64,000 nucleotides of DNA from Luteococcus sp048595755 (GCF_048595755.1 NZ_CP184360.1:2294001-2358000); one strand, 5' to 3'; numbered from the stretch's first letter, positions 26,343 to 36,654 are shown. Notes: a model not told the origin generated them from the sequence alone. A program made the numbers and translations.

Positions 26343-27976
26343 TGGCCCGCCGCAACAATCCCGATCGTCAGGGCGTGCCGGAGAAGGTGCGCGCCCTGGC
26401 CGAGACCATCGAGCTGGCCGACGGCCGCGCCGACGCCGAACTGGTCGACAAGGCACGGCGTGTCGTCGGCCACACCGACAAGCGGCTGGCCTTCAGCGGC
26501 GACCTCACCGTCGTCGCGCTGGCAGGGGCCACAGGATCGGGCAAGTCGTCGCTGTTCAATGCCCTCTCCGGCACCCAGCTGGCCGTCCCCGGCGTCACGC
26601 GTCCCACCACCAGCAAGGCGATGGCCGCCTACTGGGGCGAACAGGTTCCCAATGACCTGCTCGACTGGCTCGAGGTGCCCACCCGGCACGCCGTCACCGG
26701 GGGAGACCCCGCACTGCAGGGCCTGGTGCTGCTCGACCTGCCCGACCACGACTCCACCGAACGCGCCCACCGCGACGAGGTCGACCGCCTGGTGCAGCTG
26801 GTGGACATGTTCATCTGGGTGGTCGACCCGCAGAAATACGCCGATGCCGCCCTCCACGACCGCTACCTCAAGCCCCTGGCACAGCACGCCGAGGTGATGA
26901 TGGTGGTGCTCAACCAGGCGGACCGGCTGCCCGAGGGGCAGCTGGAACCCACCATGCGCGACCTGCGAAACCTGCTCGACTCCGAAGGCCTCGGCAAGGC
27001 GCAGGTGTGCGCGGTGAGTGCGTTGACCGGCTTCGGCATCGACGAGCTGCGTGGACAGCTGGCCAGCGCCATCCAGGACAAGCAGATGGCCGCCAAGCGT
27101 CTCGAGGCCGACGTGGTGCAGGTGGCCCGTGAGCTCGGTGAGGACATCGGCCACGCCGACGTGAACGAGATCGGTCGCGCCCGCGAGGCGCAGTTGAACA
27201 AGGCCTTGGGCGAGGCCGCCGGTGTCGGCGTGGTCAGCGAGGCCGTGCTGAAGGCCGTTCGGCGTCGTGGCACCCTGGCCACCGGATGGCCCGCCGTCTC
27301 GTGGGTGAAGCGCCTCAAGCCCGACCCGTTGAAGCGACTGCACCTGGATGCCGTCAAGGTGAACAAGAAGCAGGAGCTGGAGCCCGCGCGGGTACAGCGC
27401 ACTGGGATCAACAAGGGTGCTGGCTTCAATGGGGTGCAGCAGGCGCGCGTCGACTCCGCGGTGCGCGCCGTCGCCGACGAGGCCGCCCAAGGGCTGCCCC
27501 GGGGCTGGCAAGACGCCGTGCGTCGCGCCTCCCGCAAGGACGAGGGCCTGCTGCCCGACGAGTTGGACCGCGCGGTGGCCACCACCGATCTGGCGATGGA
27601 CCGCGGCCAGGGCTGGTGGAAGATCTTCCAGGTGCTGCAGTGGCTGCTGATCGCCTGCGTCGTGGTCGGCCTGGGCTGGTTGGGCCTGCGGATGGCGCTG
27701 ATCTACTTCGGCTTCCCGCCGCTGGACCTCGGACCCACCTGGCGTGGCTTCGCCACCCCGACGCTGATGGTGATCGGGGGAGTGGCAGCCGGGTTGCTGC
27801 TCGCCGGCCTGAGCCGACTCCTGGTGGAGCTGGCAGCCAAGCGCAAGGCCGCCCGCGCGACCCACGTGCTGGAGAAGTCGATCGGCGAGGTCTCCCGGCA
27901 GCGGATCATCGACCCGATCAATGCCGAGCTGCGACGCTACGAGCAGGCACGGGAGGCCGTGGCACGAGCCCACTGA
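26342..27976 (+). CDS. Dynamin-like GTPase, second of a pair
   Basis: This 544-residue protein has P-loop AGATGSGKSSLFNAL at residues 61-75, G3 LLDLPDHDS, and G4 NQAD in MMVVLNQADRLP. Two transmembrane segments near residues 430-490 (LLIACVVVGLGWLGLRMALI and TLMVIGGVAAGLLLAGL) anchor it. It is coupled to the upstream GTPase by a one-base overlap, so the two probably form a hetero-oligomeric membrane-remodelling or stress complex. The C-terminal helix is basic. Confidence 0.85.
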   Translation: MARRNNPDRQGVPEKVRALAETIELADGRADAELVDKARRVVGHTDKRLAFSGDLTVVALAGATGSGKSSLFNALSGTQLAVPGVTRPTTSKAMAAYWGEQVPNDLLDWLEVPTRHAVTGGDPALQGLVLLDLPDHDSTERAHRDEVDRLVQLVDMFIWVVDPQKYADAALHDRYLKPLAQHAEVMMVVLNQADRLPEGQLEPTMRDLRNLLDSEGLGKAQVCAVSALTGFGIDELRGQLASAIQDKQMAAKRLEADVVQVARELGEDIGHADVNEIGRAREAQLNKALGEAAGVGVVSEAVLKAVRRRGTLATGWPAVSWVKRLKPDPLKRLHLDAVKVNKKQELEPARVQRTGINKGAGFNGVQQARVDSAVRAVADEAAQGLPRGWQDAVRRASRKDEGLLPDELDRAVATTDLAMDRGQGWWKIFQVLQWLLIACVVVGLGWLGLRMALIYFGFPPLDLGPTWRGFATPTLMVIGGVAAGLLLAGLSRLLVELAAKRKAARATHVLEKSIGEVSRQRIIDPINAELRRYEQAREAVARAH

Positions 27977-28017
27977 GCCGCCCCACGACGTTTGGGCGGC
28001 CCTGGGAAGCCAGGGGC

Positions 28018-28141
28018 CTCGACAAGCTCGGCCGTCGTGGTGGTGCAGGCCCGGCCGTCATGGTGGTGCAGGCCCGGCCGTCATGGTGGTGCAGGCCCGG
28101 TCGTCGTGGTATCGCAACCACGGTGCCCGAGCTTGTCGAGG
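28018..28141. repeat. 23-base tandem array bounded by inverted dispersed repeats
   Basis: Three copies of a 23-base unit (28031-28053, 28054-28076, 28077-28099; the first differs at one base) are followed by a decayed fourth (28100-28122). The array is enclosed by CCTCGACAAGCTCGG (28018-28032) and its exact reverse complement (28127-28141). It fills the gap between the convergent GTPase and methyltransferase genes. There are no CRISPR-like unique spacers. Confidence 0.85.
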
Positions 28142-28142
28142 G

Positions 28143-28991
28143 CTAGTGGGGGACGGCGAAGACCGTCGCCACGAAGTGGACGTCCACGTCCAGCTCGGTG
28201 AGCTGGGCGAGCCGTTGCTGGCCGTCGAGCGGTGTGTTCCAGCGGTAGGGCGTCATGCCCCACACCTCGTGCAGCTCCTGGGCCGAGGCAAGGTGCACCT
28301 GGCTGGTGAACCGGCGTTGCTCCACCACCGGCAGGGCATCGGCGAGGGCCACCAGTTCGTCGTGCGGACGGTAGTGCGGGTAGAGCACCTGGCGCAGCTG
28401 GGCCAGGTGGGTGTCGCCGGGCGAGACCACCAGGATGCGGCCGCCGGGGCGGATCACGCGGGAGAACTCGGCCTCGTGGAGCGGTGCCATGATGCTGCTC
28501 AGCAGGGCGACGCTGTGGTCCTGCACCGGCATGTCGATCACCGAGGCCACGGCACTGAGCGCCGACGGAACCCGTCGTGCGGTCAGCTTCACCGCCGGCC
28601 GTGAGATGTCGAAGGCCATCGTCGGGCGATCCTGGGGCAGGGCGTCCACCATCGCGGCGGTGAAGGTGCCTTCGCCGCAGCCCACGTCGAGCAGGCCCTC
28701 CACCGCTTGATCGGCGTCCAGGTCCTCGACGAGCCGGGCCAGTCCCTGCGTCAGCACGTCGTAGTGCCCGCGGTCAAGGAAACGGCGGCGGCTGGCCACC
28801 ATCTCGGCGTCGTCGCCGATGACGGCCTTGCGCGCCTTGCCGGGCCGCAGCAGGTTCACGAAGCCCTCGCGGGCACGGTCGAAGCTGTGGCGCTGCGGGC
28901 AGTGCACCTGCCGTTGCGCCACCTGCAGCGGCTGTCCGCAGACGGGGCAGGCCGCCAAGGGATGCGGTTCGTCCAGTTCCTCGAAGCTCAC
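28143..28991 (-). CDS. rlmA: 23S rRNA (guanine-N1)-methyltransferase, RlmA type
   Basis: This 282-residue protein has a zinc site CPVCGQPL ... CPQRHSFDRAREGFVNLL, the RlmA N-terminal signature. A SAM-binding motif I LLDVGCGEGTFTAAMVDAL follows near residue 100, and motif post-I is AFDISRPAVKLTARR. RlmA enzymes methylate G745 or G748 of 23S rRNA; G748 methylation (TlrB/RlmAII) can affect macrolide response. Which position is modified cannot be decided from the sequence. It is a single gene, divergent from ettA. Confidence 0.87.
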   Translation of the reverse strand: MSFEELDEPHPLAACPVCGQPLQVAQRQVHCPQRHSFDRAREGFVNLLRPGKARKAVIGDDAEMVASRRRFLDRGHYDVLTQGLARLVEDLDADQAVEGLLDVGCGEGTFTAAMVDALPQDRPTMAFDISRPAVKLTARRVPSALSAVASVIDMPVQDHSVALLSSIMAPLHEAEFSRVIRPGGRILVVSPGDTHLAQLRQVLYPHYRPHDELVALADALPVVEQRRFTSQVHLASAQELHEVWGMTPYRWNTPLDGQQRLAQLTELDVDVHFVATVFAVPH

Positions 28992-29123
28992 CCGTGGAGC
29001 CTATCGAGCCCGCCGAGCCGAGGAATCGGGAAGCGGGGGTGCAGCTGGCATACTGGAAGACGTTTGTTGCCCCAGCCGCGGGCACACACCCACACTCTCG
29101 AAGCGAAGGACACCACGCCGGTT

Positions 29124-30803
<1,680 letters not shown>

Positions 30804-30806
<3 letters not shown>

Positions 30807-31009
30807 GCCTGTCAAAGCCACGACGGCCGAGCCTGTCGAGGTCCCTTGGGCCTCGACAAGCTCGGCCGTCGTGTGTTCCCCGAGCCTGTCGGTTTTTCGG
30901 TCCCCGTGCCTGTCAGTTCATTCGGTCCCCGAGCTTGTCGAGGGTGCCCCACCGTTCCCCGAGCTTGTCGAGGGTGTCCTCTCCGTTCCTCGAGCTTGTC
31001 GAGGGGTCA
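30804..31009. repeat. Cluster of at least eight dispersed short repeats
   Basis: Between the convergent ettA and methyltransferase genes, about eight copies or part-copies of (C)CGAGCTTGTCGAGGG and variants follow each other, mostly in the same orientation. Some are decayed (GTGCCTGTCAG). The last three are spaced by about 30 bases. The array leaves no room for a gene. Confidence 0.8.
30821..30871 (+). terminator. Repeat-derived terminator hairpin after ettA
   Basis: CGACGGCCGAGCCTGTCGAGG (30821-30841) pairs with 30851-30871 over 21 bp with one mismatch across a nine-base loop. Both arms are copies of the dispersed repeat. The position just after the ettA stop fits a terminator. Confidence 0.7.
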
Positions 31010-31936
31010 GGACGTGATGCGTGCGAGCTCGCGGATGGTGGCGGGGCTGGTGCGGCAGCAACCGCCCAGCAGACGGGCGCCGGCCTTGACCCACTGCGGC
31101 ACCAGGGCCGCCTGCCGGTCCTGGTCCGGGCCGGGCGCCCAGCTCTTCGTCGTCGGGTCATAGACCTCACCGGAATTCGGGTAGGCGAGCAGGGGCAGAT
31201 CCGTGCCGGCGCGCAGGGCGGTCAAGGCGTCGCTGACCCACCCGCGCGGGACGCAGTTGATGCCCACGGCCGCCACCGCCGAGAACCGCGAGACGCCACG
31301 GGCCGCATCAGCCAGGGCAGTCCCGTCGGGCAGGTGGCGCGCGTCGGCCAAGGAGAAGCTCACATAGGCGTCCGCATCGGCGAACTCGTCGCGCAGCAGG
31401 CCCAGCACCGCGAGCACCTCGTCCAGCCGCGGCTGGGTCTCGACGGCAAAGGTCCTGATCCCTGCCTCGTAGAGCAGTTGGAGGCGAGGGCGATGGAAGT
31501 TGCGGTAGCCCTCATCGTCCAACCGGTAGTCGCCGGTGTACTCGCTGCCGTCGGCCAGATGGGCGCCGTAGGGGCCGACGCTGCCGGCCACCACCACTGG
31601 CGGTTCACCGGGCCACTCATCCACGCTGTCCAGGGCCAGGCGGGCACTGTCACGGACCAGCCCCTCGGCGGCCTCGCGCTCCCATCCCGCGCTGACGAAG
31701 TCGTCGGGGCAGGCCTGGTAGCTGTTGGTGACCAAGACCCGGGAACCCGCCTCCAGGTAGCTGCGGTGCACGGCCCGGATCGCGTCGGGATCGCTTGCCA
31801 TCGCCACCGACGACCACAGCGCAGAGGAGGTGTCCACGCCGAGCGACTCCAGCTCGGTGGCCATCGCCCCGTCGAGCAGGATGATCTCTGAGCTGGACAG
31901 CAACTGGGACAGGGTGGTGGGCGCTGGTGTGACCAT
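31007..31936 (-). CDS. mmuM: Homocysteine S-methyltransferase
   Basis: This 309-residue zinc enzyme transfers a methyl group from S-methylmethionine or SAM to homocysteine. ILLDGAMATELESLG at the N-terminus, VGINCVPRG with the first zinc Cys near residue 230, and LLGGCCRTSPATI with the other two Cys close to the C-terminus are all present. The length is normal. It stands alone, with the repeat cluster directly after its stop. Confidence 0.92.
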   Translation of the reverse strand: MVTPAPTTLSQLLSSSEIILLDGAMATELESLGVDTSSALWSSVAMASDPDAIRAVHRSYLEAGSRVLVTNSYQACPDDFVSAGWEREAAEGLVRDSARLALDSVDEWPGEPPVVVAGSVGPYGAHLADGSEYTGDYRLDDEGYRNFHRPRLQLLYEAGIRTFAVETQPRLDEVLAVLGLLRDEFADADAYVSFSLADARHLPDGTALADAARGVSRFSAVAAVGINCVPRGWVSDALTALRAGTDLPLLAYPNSGEVYDPTTKSWAPGPDQDRQAALVPQWVKAGARLLGGCCRTSPATIRELARITS

Positions 31937-32051
31937 GCCCGAGAGACTAGGCGCTCACCCCGCGCCATCGTGAGACCGTCCTGCAGTGCCGTCAGGTGAG
32001 CGTCTGTCTGCAGGCTCTGTTGGCCCCCGGATTTTCGTTTACGATTTGTGT

Positions 32052-32297
32052 ATGCGGGAGGATGAAATCGGCGAGGCCCAGATCCAGGTGTGGGCCGATG
32101 AGGCCGAGCAGGGTTATGACGTCGAGACACTGAAGCGTCGCGGACGTGGGCGTCCAGGCCGTGGTGCGGAACCGATGCAGGTCGTGGCCGTCCGGTTGAG
32201 TGCTGACGAGATCGAGGCGCTGGACGCGATAGCCACCCGTGATCAGGTGAGCCGCTCCGAGGCGATCCGCCGCGCACTGGCCCAGTTCGCTGCGTGA
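32052..32297 (+). CDS. Ribbon-helix-helix (CopG-like) antitoxin
   Basis: This 81-residue protein has a C-terminal RHH domain (VVAVRLSADEIEALDAIATR, then SRSEAIRRALAQF), which binds DNA as a dimer, and an N-terminal acidic part. The start is the ATG at 32052 (MREDEIGEA). The stop overlaps the GTG of a toxin remnant (GTGA), the usual layout of this toxin-antitoxin type, in which the antitoxin comes first. Confidence 0.8.
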   Translation: MREDEIGEAQIQVWADEAEQGYDVETLKRRGRGRPGRGAEPMQVVAVRLSADEIEALDAIATRDQVSRSEAIRRALAQFAA

Positions 32298-32356
32298 AGA
32301 TCCATCCGAGCGCCCGCAAGCACGGCGTCAGCGACGAGGACGCTACCCAGGCTGCG
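32294..32356 (+). pseudogene. Toxin remnant, cut off after about 21 codons
   Basis: The frame starts GTG at 32294, overlapping the antitoxin stop, and reads (M)KIHPSARKHGVSDEDATQAA, which matches the N-terminus I know for toxins paired with such RHH antitoxins. After that the frame runs antisense through the neighbouring DUF393 gene, and no further toxin homology is visible. The toxin is therefore truncated and presumably inactive. Confidence 0.65.
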
Positions 32357-32357
32357 T

Positions 32358-32729
32358 TCAGGGGGTGGGCTCGGGTATCCGGCAGGCCGCGGTGCCGCCG
32401 GGCAGCTCGTGACGGTGGGCCGCCACCCAGCGGTAGACGGGGTTGGCGAGCCAGCGCACCGGGGCGTGACAGAGCAGCAACCCGACGGCGCGCAGCGGCT
32501 GCGGACCGGTGACCAGGGCACGCCCGATGGCCGCGGCACCGTGGGTGACGGTGCCGTCGTCGGCGACGAAGGGGATCTCGCGTTCGGCACGCTCGGCGTC
32601 GATGCCGAGGGCGCGCAAGAGCTCGGGCGTCATGGGCTCGACGCCGGCGCGCAGGCCCCGTCCTTCGAGCCAACCGGCGCTTCGCGTGCAGAAGCCACAG
32701 TCCGGGTCGTAGAGCAGTCGGCCAGCCAC
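32358..32729 (-). CDS. DUF393 (DCC family) thiol-disulfide oxidoreductase-like protein
   Basis: This protein of about 123 residues has YDPDCGFCTRS, the DxxCxxC motif of the DCC family, at its N-terminus, then ARALVTGPQPLR and a conserved VYRWVAAHRHELPGG. A GTG at 32729 (VAGRLLYDPDCGFC) is preferred; an ATG at 32762 would overlap the divergent MFS gene. The family is of unknown function with a thioredoxin-like fold. Its 3' end is joined to the toxin remnant. Confidence 0.82.
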   Translation of the reverse strand: MAGRLLYDPDCGFCTRSAGWLEGRGLRAGVEPMTPELLRALGIDAERAEREIPFVADDGTVTHGAAAIGRALVTGPQPLRAVGLLLCHAPVRWLANPVYRWVAAHRHELPGGTAACRIPEPTP

Positions 32730-32755
32730 GGCTCCAGTGTGGCAGCATCTGGCGC

Positions 32756-34060
32756 GTGACACGACGATCCAGCATCTTTCTCGACACCAGACCCTTTGCC
32801 GCGTCGCGACACTTCACGTGGATGTGGCTGGGAGCGCTGGTGACGGGGGTGGGGAACTCGTTGACCGCGGTGGCCGTGGGCCTGCACGTCTACGAACTGA
32901 CCCGCTCCACGCTGGCGGTCTCGATGGTGGGCGTCATCGCGCTGGTGCCCACGCTGTTCGCCGGTCTCTACGGCGGCACCATCGTCGACCGGTACGACCG
33001 CCGACGGGTGGCCCTGCTCTCGGCCCTGCTGGCCTGGGTCTCCACCGCAGCGATCGCGACCTTGGCCTGGCTGGGGCTGGAGACCATCTGGAGCTTGTAC
33101 TTCTTCTCTGCGCTCAACACGATCGGCGCCACGCTGGTGGGCGCCTCACGACAGGCCATGATTCCCAACCTGATCGATGCGGAACTCCTGCCGGCCGCTG
33201 GCGCCCTCAACGGGATGAGCATGGGGCTGGTCATCACGCTCGGCCCGATGTTGGCCGGTTTCCTGGTGGCGCGTTCGGGCTTCGCGTGGACCTACACCGT
33301 CGACCTGGCCTTGTTCTGCGGCGCCTTCCTCGGGCTGGCGGCCCTGCCGGCGATGCCACCCGAACCCGGAGCGCAACACAAGACCTGGGCGGCGATCCGG
33401 GAGTCCTTCGGCTACATCAAGCGCACCCCGGTGGTGGCGATGAGCTTCGTCGTCGACATCGTCGCCATGGGGTTGGGCAATCCTCGATCACTGTTTCCCG
33501 CACTGGGGGCCATCGCGATCGGTGGCGGTGCGGTCACGGCGGGGACGCTGGCCGCGGCGTCGGCGGTCGGGGCCGTGCTGTGCAGCCTGTTGAGCGGCAG
33601 GATCGTCGGCTGGAAGCACCACGGCCGCGCAGTGAACCTCTCGGTGGTGGTCTACGGATTGTTCACGGCCGGGTTGGGTGTCGTGGTGCTCCTGGTGCGC
33701 GGCGGGCACTGGCCCGGAGGTGCCGGCACTCCCGAGCAGCTCAATCCCACCGCGATGGCCGCGGCGATGGTCATGCTCTTCGGGATGGGTGCCAGCGACA
33801 ATGTCTCGGCCATCTTCCGCAACACGATCCTGCAGCAGGCCGTGCCCGACAACATCCGTGGCCGGATGCAGGGCATCTACATCATGGTGGTCACCGGCGG
33901 CCCTCGTCTCGGTGACCTGTTCGTCGGGCTGCTGGCCCTGGGGGCGGTCTGGGCGCCTCCGCTGGTGGGCGGGCTGGCGATCGTGGGGTTGGTCGCGGTG
34001 CTGGCCCGACTGGTGCCGAGCTTCCATCGTTACGACGCCAGCCAGCCCACCGGAAGCTGA
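32756..34060 (+). CDS. MFS transporter, EntS-like
   Basis: This 434-residue protein has about 12 hydrophobic spans and begins (M)TRRSSIFLDTRPFAASRHFTW. The MFS loop motif DRYDRRRVALLSALLA follows the second span and the matching second half starts near IVGWKHHGRAVNLS. It resembles the enterobactin-exporter subfamily, which exports siderophores, but no siderophore genes are close, so the substrate is open. The GTG start and weak ribosome site make the first residues uncertain. Confidence 0.88.
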   Translation: MTRRSSIFLDTRPFAASRHFTWMWLGALVTGVGNSLTAVAVGLHVYELTRSTLAVSMVGVIALVPTLFAGLYGGTIVDRYDRRRVALLSALLAWVSTAAIATLAWLGLETIWSLYFFSALNTIGATLVGASRQAMIPNLIDAELLPAAGALNGMSMGLVITLGPMLAGFLVARSGFAWTYTVDLALFCGAFLGLAALPAMPPEPGAQHKTWAAIRESFGYIKRTPVVAMSFVVDIVAMGLGNPRSLFPALGAIAIGGGAVTAGTLAAASAVGAVLCSLLSGRIVGWKHHGRAVNLSVVVYGLFTAGLGVVVLLVRGGHWPGGAGTPEQLNPTAMAAAMVMLFGMGASDNVSAIFRNTILQQAVPDNIRGRMQGIYIMVVTGGPRLGDLFVGLLALGAVWAPPLVGGLAIVGLVAVLARLVPSFHRYDASQPTGS

Positions 34061-34063
34061 GGC

Positions 34064-34396
34064 CTACTGTTCGTCGGGCATCTCGATCTCGCCCAGCTCG
34101 GCCCAACCGTCCTGCGGGATCTCGTAGGAGATCACCTTGGGGCGAGTGGCCGCATACTGGCCCTGCTCCTTCATGGCCTTCTTGAAGTGATCGCTGTTGA
34201 CGTGCGCGGCTCCGGCCTCGCCGTCCTTGTAGGCCTCGATGAGAATGTACTCGTTCGGGTTGTCGACGCTGCGCGACCAGTCGAACCACAGGCAGCCGGG
34301 CTCGGCGCGGCAGGCCTCGGTGAACTCCTTGGTCAGTTCCAGGAAGTTGTCTGCGTACTCGGGCTTGACGTCCCACTTCACGGTGATTGCGATCAT
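34064..34396 (-). CDS. Antibiotic-biosynthesis-monooxygenase (ABM) domain protein
   Basis: This 110-residue single ABM/YgiN-like domain has MIAITVKWDVKPEYADNFLE, EPGCLWFDWSRS and NEYILIEAYKD, ending in the H...HFKKAMKE helix. The dimeric family includes quinol monooxygenases, haem-degrading enzymes and proteins with no known activity. It is convergent with the MFS gene, separated by three bases. Confidence 0.85.
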   Translation of the reverse strand: MIAITVKWDVKPEYADNFLELTKEFTEACRAEPGCLWFDWSRSVDNPNEYILIEAYKDGEAGAAHVNSDHFKKAMKEQGQYAATRPKVISYEIPQDGWAELGEIEMPDEQ

Positions 34397-34479
34397 GAAG
34401 CCATTCTGCCTGTATGGCCCAACGGCACCGAAAGTGTCAGTGGCGGGTGGTGGACTGGGGGCATGCAGAGGGAGATGGC

Positions 34480-35151
34480 ATGAGGCTCGTCTACGTCGAC
34501 GACTCGGGCGCGGAGATCTCGGGGATCGCCTGTTTCAGCTGGATCGAGGTGCCCGAACAGGCTTGGGCTCCCGTGCTGGGAGCTTGGCTCGACTATCGCG
34601 ACGAGCTGTGGCGGCACCATGGCGTCGGCAAGACCGTCGAGATCCACTCGACCAGCTTCACCAATGGGCGTGGCCGCCCGTCGTGCAATGACCAGTTCAA
34701 CGCGTCCAAGGCGGCTCGACGCCAGGTCTTCGAGCGAGGCCTGGAGGTGCTGACCGCTCGGCCGGAGGTGCAGGTGGGCAGCATCTACGGTCGCACCAGG
34801 GGACGACGGGGTGACTACCGCGATGAACGGATGAGGGTCTACCAAGAGCTCGTGGTGCTGTTGGACGAACGGATGCGAGCCCACAGTGAGCGTGCCCTGG
34901 TGGTGATGGACGGCGACGGCACCGACACCGGATATGCCGTGGCGCACCGGGCGCTGCGTCGCAGCACCCGGCATGTGGTGGAGGATCCGCTCTTCCAGCA
35001 CTCGGACCGCGGCCACTGGCTGCAGATGGCCGACATGGTGGCCTACTCCGCCTACCAAGAGGTGCTGGCCCACCCGGCGAAGGCCTTCAGCCACCACTGG
35101 TATCCAAGATTTCGTCCACAGGACGTCCTGGGCGGTCCATGGCAGGTGTGA
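34480..35151 (+). CDS. DUF3800 domain protein
   Basis: This 223-residue protein begins MRLVYVDDSGAEISG, the DUF3800 signature with its acidic pair, and ends with the HWLQMADMVAYSAYQEV segment where the second acidic site of the fold sits. DUF3800 has an RNase H-like fold and is common beside mobile elements and defence genes, but its activity is unproved. GAGGGAG lies before the ATG. No partner gene is next to it. Confidence 0.82.
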   Translation: MRLVYVDDSGAEISGIACFSWIEVPEQAWAPVLGAWLDYRDELWRHHGVGKTVEIHSTSFTNGRGRPSCNDQFNASKAARRQVFERGLEVLTARPEVQVGSIYGRTRGRRGDYRDERMRVYQELVVLLDERMRAHSERALVVMDGDGTDTGYAVAHRALRRSTRHVVEDPLFQHSDRGHWLQMADMVAYSAYQEVLAHPAKAFSHHWYPRFRPQDVLGGPWQV

Positions 35152-35170
35152 GGGGCCCGGAAAAGAAGCT

Positions 35171-35203
35171 GGACCCGTGTCCCTGCATGCACAGGACGGG
35201 TCC
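35171..35203. terminator. Hairpin after the DUF3800 gene
   Basis: GGACCCGTGTCC and GGACGGGTCC pair around a short loop containing TGCATGCA. The structure lies 19 bases after the stop and 97 bases before the next start. It has no clear T-tract. Confidence 0.5.
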
Positions 35204-35299
35204 GCACTTCAAGGATAGGTCCTTCGCCGGGTGGTTACAAGGTGTGTGACCCGCAGGCCGAGCAGACTGGGGGTGCACAACCCGACAGGAGAGGTCGCC

Positions 35300-35904
35300 A
35301 TGGACGCCCTTGAACTGCATCAGCCCTTCACAGGCCCGTGTATGGTGCAAAATTCGCCTGCGAACAGGGTTCCCAGTCATGGAACGGACGCCTTCGCCAG
35401 CGCTTGGGCAATTGACCTGGTGCCACTGGGGGATGACGGTCGAACGGCTCCGTTCGTCTGGGAAAGCTTGTGGCGCCCCGAACCACCCGCTCGATTCCCC
35501 GGCTTCGGCAGACCGGTCCTCTCACCTGTGGACGGCCAGGTGGTCCTGGTCTACGACGACCAACCCGACCACCCGAGCCAGCGAGGCTTTCCGTCCCTGA
35601 CGTATGCCCTCACCCAAAGATCACGTGCTGCGCAGGGCTGGCATGCCCTGGCGGCAACCACGTCTTGATCCGGTCGGCTGTCGGCCCCTTCGTCGCCCTG
35701 TGTCATCTGCAGCAGGGCAGCGCCGGCGTCGTGCTCGGCCAGGCCGTGGCCGCAGGAGAGGTCGTCGCCGCTTGCGGGAACTCCGGCAACAGCACCGAGC
35801 CCCACCTGCACCTGCAGGCCATGGACCACCAGGATCCGACCCGGGCCAGAGCGGTACCCATCACCTTCGACGGTGGGCTGCCGCGCAACGGCACCAGGAC
35901 GTGA
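35300..35904 (+). pseudogene. M23 (LytM-like) peptidase, frameshifted
   Basis: The N-terminal part, starting ATG at 35300 after AGGAGAGG, reads VPSHGTDAFASAWAIDLVPL and GFGRPVLSPVDGQVVLVYDD. The C-terminal part, in another frame, reads GGNHVLIRSAVGPFVALCHL and GNSGNSTEPHLHLQAM with the catalytic HxH. The two halves are contiguous homology broken near 35651-35656: adding one base in CTGGCGGCAAC restores ALAGNHV. The gene is about 200 codons and would cleave peptidoglycan cross-links if intact. A sequencing error is an alternative explanation. Confidence 0.75.
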
Positions 35905-35910
35905 GCGTGG

Positions 35911-36654
35911 TCAGGCGCAACCCTCGGGGCCGCACACGTCACCGGAGGCCTCGACGCCTTCCAGCCCGGGCACGGCCAGCGGCTGGACCCGCGGATGCAG
36001 CTCGTCCCACACCTGACCCAGGGCCTGCTCGAAGGCCTCGGCCGGCTGGGCACCGGAGATGCCGTACTTGTTGGCCAGCACGAAGAAGGGCACGCCCTGG
36101 ATGCCGAGCTGACCGGCAAGGGCGATGTCGTTCTGCACGGCCTGGTCCAGTCGGTGGGCCTCGGGGCTGTCACCGACGGCGATCCGCGCCGTGTCGGAGT
36201 CCATGCCGGCCTCGGAGGCGAGGCGCACCAGGACGTCGGGATCGCTGATGGACTCACCGTCGGTGAAGTGGGCCTTGAGCAACGCCATCTTGAGACGTCG
36301 TGCGGTGTCGCCACCCTCGTCCTCGACGCGGGCAGCGTGCAGCAGGCGGTGGGCGCGACGGCTGTTCGCCACCTGCACGGAATCGAAGTCGAGCGTGATC
36401 CCCTCGGACTCTCCCGCGGCCCTCACCTGGCCGAACATCTGCTCCACCTGGTCCTTGGGCATGCCCTTGCGCTCTGCCAGGTAGTCGGCCTCCGAGCCGT
36501 CGAAGCTCTCCGGCAGCGACGGGTCGAGCTGGTAGCTGTGCAGCCGCACGCTCACCTCGTCGCGATGCTCGAAGCCGTCGAGCACCCGCTGGAATCGGGT
36601 GATCCCGATGAAGCACCACGGGCAGGCAATGTCGGACCAGATGTCAATCTCCAT
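35911..36654 (-). CDS. DsbA-family oxidoreductase, FrnE-like
   Basis: This 247-residue thioredoxin-fold protein has the active site DIACPWCFIG near residues 8-17 and no signal peptide, so it is cytoplasmic. SYQLDPSLPE, NSRRAHRLLH and QGVPFFVLANKYGISGAQ (cis-Pro loop) are typical of FrnE-like proteins, which resemble 2-hydroxychromene-2-carboxylate isomerases. Its substrate is unknown. It converges with the M23 gene and lies 87 bases after the FAD oxidoreductase gene on the same strand. Confidence 0.9.
   Translation of the reverse strand: MEIDIWSDIACPWCFIGITRFQRVLDGFEHRDEVSVRLHSYQLDPSLPESFDGSEADYLAERKGMPKDQVEQMFGQVRAAGESEGITLDFDSVQVANSRRAHRLLHAARVEDEGGDTARRLKMALLKAHFTDGESISDPDVLVRLASEAGMDSDTARIAVGDSPEAHRLDQAVQNDIALAGQLGIQGVPFFVLANKYGISGAQPAEAFEQALGQVWDELHPRVQPLAVPGLEGVEASGDVCGPEGCA

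Noticed and set aside
28031..28122. Regular 23-base repeats as a CRISPR array
   Set aside because: The units are contiguous with no unique spacers, they encode no palindromic repeat of CRISPR size, and no cas gene is near.
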